Source: Adineta steineri
Lineage: Eukaryota > Rotifera > Eurotatoria > Adinetida > Adinetidae
Direction of reading: 5' to 3'
Assembly (NCBI GenBank): GCA_905250115.1
Contig: CAJNOI010000083.1
Location: 218,344-282,343 of the forward strand
Length of the DNA stretch: 64,000 nt
The translations under genes were made by a program, and so were the position numbers. Below, piece by piece: positions 61,610 to 64,000 of the stretch; within the stretch, counting starts at the first letter, position 1; the number at the start of each line of letters is the position of its first letter. Under the pieces are notes generated by a model, which saw nothing but the letters and a program-made list of their open reading frames with translations, searched no databases and was not told where the DNA came from.

Positions 61610-61995
61610 CTGATGAGTCTTTGAAATAAAGGTGAAACACGTCGTAGTAGATATCCTTTCAATCACTTATCCACACTCTAAAAAAAAGACCATTCCTGAA
61701 CCCTCTGAAAAGGTTTCGTAGATTTTTAAAAGACTCTGAATCCGTTCAAAGGCCTAAATGCCGATTTAAAAAAATCTACGAAACCTTAAAAAGATTCGGG
61801 CGCGGGTACAACCTGTAAACCATGTATTGCAAAACTCCTTTTTAAGTTCCGTACAGCATAAAAAGGTTTCGTAGATATTTTTAGTCGTTTTTTAGACCTT
61901 TGAACGGATTTGGAGTCTTAGAAATCTACGAAACCCTTTCAGAGAGTTCAGGAGTAGTTCTTTTTTTTAGAGTGCACCCTACACCCTCACTCCGA
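61610..61995. repeat. Telomere-like foldback (array site IV, copy 3), split by a MITE
   Basis: Matches 41381-41462. The left remnant runs AAAGGTGAAACACG to CACTTATCCACA. The right remnant CACCCTACACCCTCAC resumes after the element at 61674-61974. Confidence 0.7.
61674..61974. mobile_element. 301-bp foldback MITE inside a telomere-like foldback
   Basis: Ends CACTCTAAAAAAAAGA and TCTTTTTTTTAGAGTG. The arms are inverted copies over roughly 110 bp, each repeating GGTTTCGTAGAT twice. The centre holds a GGGCGCGGGT patch. No coding capacity. A two-base CA duplication is possible but not secure. Confidence 0.85.
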
Positions 61996-62854
61996 TACAG
62001 GATAATTCTCGATATCCGATCGGACTAACTTGGAAGTGTGGATATGAATGTCAGGCTTATATCCACGCTCAATCATACATTCTTCAGTCCTTTCGATCAT
62101 GGTATATTGTTTTATATATTTGCCAAAGTCGTTGAAATTCATTACTCATCGACGTGGACATATAAACTATAAGCTTTCCCTGTTCATCGCGCTACATCAT
62201 TTTATTATTCCAAAATCACGGATGAAGAAACCTAACCAACTGTTTAGAAACTTTTGAGCTCACATATGACCACAATTAAGATCTAGAGAATGGGTAAGTA
62301 TGTGGATACGATTGTTTCTCATGCAGTTGTCTCTTATCTATACTCTCCAAGCATTGATCTGATATTTCCGATGAATAGATCAGGTTGTGATGTATGGTTT
62401 TAGATATATATTATAACGAAGTATTCCTTTCTTAAATACTTTTGCCGTTAACAATTGACAAGCGGTTAATGATTAATTGAGATAAAATATATGCGTTACG
62501 ACTTCAATAATATTTATTTGGATTAAATAAAAGATACGCACAAAGAATAATATATATTAAGATAAATACACATAAATACAAACGACTACTCCACGAATAT
62601 TGAAAAAAAAAGAATCTTCTAACCCACTCTTCCCTTACTCGTCTGTTCATCCTTTTATACCCACGTTCTCTCTCTCTCTCTCTTTTTTTCTTTACTCCCC
62701 CGTTTCCTTATATGAGATAGAAGGCCGAAGTCTACTTCTATTTTTTTCTGTACCAAAAGCCAAGGCTTATCTAAAAATGACGTAAGGTGAATATGAAAGG
62801 TTATAGTCTATTAGCACATTTTATAGTACGTTTTTAGTTAAATTGCAATAGCAA

Positions 62855-64000
62855 TTATGTTCGAATGATTGGCATCACTGTAGTTGTGACACGTCTCATT
62901 CTCCATTTTCGAATACAAAATGAAATGAATTTAACCATGCGTGGTACTATCAGTTCCAACGCTGTTGTCAAACCTCCAATCAATCCAACTAATGCCGTGA
63001 CAATATAAATTACACTATTCTTTGTCTGGTGAGTATAAGTACATTGTGATGGTTGACATTCATTGTAATAATTCTCATATATTATCGATGAATTCCATTC
63101 AGCGACCATCAACTGATTAATAAGTTCTTCAATAGTTGAGTTTTCTGAAAAGCGATCTAATAATGATTTGTCAAGAGCTATTGCGCTGGGTGGTACACTA
63201 CTCACTGAAGGTTTTTTTAATTGATTTATACATGTTTGATCATAAAAACATCGAAGATCAGATTGAAGTAATGATTCAAATATATAACATCCGACATACA
63301 TACCTGGCACAGTGAGATACACAGCCTTTTCATCAGGAAAAGAAATCCCAGCTTGGTAAGCACAGGTAGCCGAAGTCGCACAGCTACAATTCCCGTACTG
63401 TATTGGAGAAGACGAAAAGTTATTGCCTTGTCCATAGAATATATAATTAGTATTTATACTAGAGAATAAAGCGTTGCTTTGAGTTGTGCCTTGTACTGCT
63501 GATAGAGATGCTAAAAAGTTATGGGTCGTTGACGATATGAATTGATCTTTCAATGCTGAAATTTCTGATTCAAATACATCCGACGTTGTGACAAATGCAC
63601 TAATATATTGAGTTGAATAGAATCGAGTTAGACTTTGTGAAATAATACCATTAATCAGCTCACATAATGTATTCAAAGCTTGAAATGTATACATACCCGT
63701 TACTGCAAAATTACCATATGTGACGCTAGTGACTGCCTTAAATTGGTAAAGAAAACTAACCCAAGTTGAACTGACAAAAAAACTACTGCACACTTGGTGA
63801 AATGTATATTGAAGATTAAGAAATGTATCATAGTTGATTGATATTTTTGTGCATGGACATGCCAATGTTTGCGGATATGTTGAATTTAATTGTGAGTATT
63901 GTGCGATAGTTGGTTCTTTAATATTAACAGTTTGAGTGATATTAATCAAGGAAGTGTATAAGAGAAGAATGACCAATGATGATATTAAGAAAACGATGAA
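62855..64000 (-). CDS. Cys-rich membrane protein, 5' end beyond the window
   Basis: An open frame from the right edge to the stop at 62855, about 381 residues. Near the edge a hydrophobic segment (FLISSLVILLLYTSLINI) is a first membrane span or signal anchor. A long extracellular-type domain follows with paired Cys (LACPCTKIS, HQVCSS, NCSCATSATC, CFYDQTC) and many N-glycosylation sites. Near the end, ECQPSQCTYTHQ precedes a second span (IYIVTALVGLIGGLTTALELIVP) and a basic cytoplasmic tail. The two-span layout and the C..P..C.YT plus GLIGGL ending recall DEG/ENaC channels, but the usual pore motif was not confirmed. A bdelloid-expanded family is possible. The start lies outside the window. 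Confidence 0.65.
   Translation of the reverse strand, partial: FIVFLISSLVILLLYTSLINITQTVNIKEPTIAQYSQLNSTYPQTLACPCTKISINYDTFLNLQYTFHQVCSSFFVSSTWVSFLYQFKAVTSVTYGNFAVTGMYTFQALNTLCELINGIISQSLTRFYSTQYISAFVTTSDVFESEISALKDQFISSTTHNFLASLSAVQGTTQSNALFSSINTNYIFYGQGNNFSSSPIQYGNCSCATSATCAYQAGISFPDEKAVYLTVPGMYVGCYIFESLLQSDLRCFYDQTCINQLKKPSVSSVPPSAIALDKSLLDRFSENSTIEELINQLMVAEWNSSIIYENYYNECQPSQCTYTHQTKNSVIYIVTALVGLIGGLTTALELIVPRMVKFISFCIRKWRMRRVTTTVMPIIRT

Larger units (their letters stand above)
52718..61640. repeat. Tandem segment, copy 3
   Basis: Third direct copy, starting at TATTACATTTTTTATTAAAT (matching about 30109 and 41518). It is shorter than the others through loss of the first propeller, loss of the stalk repeats and rearranged non-coding parts, and has gained the 54.4-55.4 kb insertions. 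Confidence 0.85.
57267..62854. other. Non-coding part of array copy 3 and right spacer
   Basis: Holds a foldback at 58117-58196, a half foldback at 60502-60530, a split foldback around 61610-61995 and a 301-bp foldback MITE. A (TC)n microsatellite lies near 62668-62686. No gene recognised; short frames at 60829, 62048 and 62600 look incidental. Confidence 0.5.

Noticed and set aside
7232-61995. True telomere or chromosome end
   Set aside because: Tracts are short, interrupted, paired in inverse order and flanked by genes on both sides.
1-64000. tRNA or rRNA genes
   Set aside because: No stretch with tRNA box A/B pairs or rRNA-like conserved words was recognised by eye; a covariance-model scan would be decisive.

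Overview
The window looks like nuclear DNA of a bdelloid rotifer. It is very AT-rich. Most introns are about 47-67 bp with GT-AG ends. Metazoan families (IAP, F-box, EF-hand, GPCR, NHL proteins) sit beside intronless or bacterial/fungal-type enzymes (proline iminopeptidase, GNAT, GrpB, cis-CaaD-like tautomerases, an ADP-ribosyltransferase). The spacers are littered with short G/T-rich tracts built on TGTGGG, which I recall as the bdelloid telomere repeat. The species cannot be named from the sequence. One 100-N assembly gap lies at 15984-16083.

Layout. 1-2764: 3' part of a gene with two tandem MACPF modules. 3159-5961 (minus): a secreted protein of unknown function and an ADP-ribosyltransferase-like protein joined to a receiver-like domain. 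8235-10075: a complete four-exon IAP (BIR, UBA-like, RING). 10181-11877 (minus): a pentameric ligand-gated channel without a Cys-loop. 13723-15132: an F-box protein joined to a ubiquitin-conjugating E2 domain. 15714-15983: the end of an NHL gene cut by the gap. 20241-27674: proline iminopeptidase, a seven-exon EF-hand protein with an 18-bp exon, two duplicated tautomerase genes, a GNAT acetyltransferase and a frameshifted GrpB-like gene. 28674-29618: a single-exon 7TM receptor. 62855-64000: a Cys-rich membrane protein that runs off the right edge.

30-61.6 kb is a three-copy tandem array of a 9-11 kb segment, each copy carrying one multi-exon NHL gene on the minus strand. I resolved all exons. 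Copies 1 and 2 encode two NHL propellers, a Ser/Thr-rich stalk and a hydrophobic tail. Copy 3 has a single propeller made by fusing the start of the first with the body of the second, has lost the stalk, and still has an in-frame splice path.

The least ordinary signal is a family of about 16 short foldback elements whose arms imitate telomere repeats (G-rich arm, loop, C-rich arm, often ending in TTGAGGGTG / CACCCTCAA). Several occupy the same place in the tandem copies and two have been disrupted. The window also holds several MITE-like elements, including a 92-bp hAT-like one with a perfect 8-bp target duplication. All exon models come from reading splice signals and phase by eye; no search was run.
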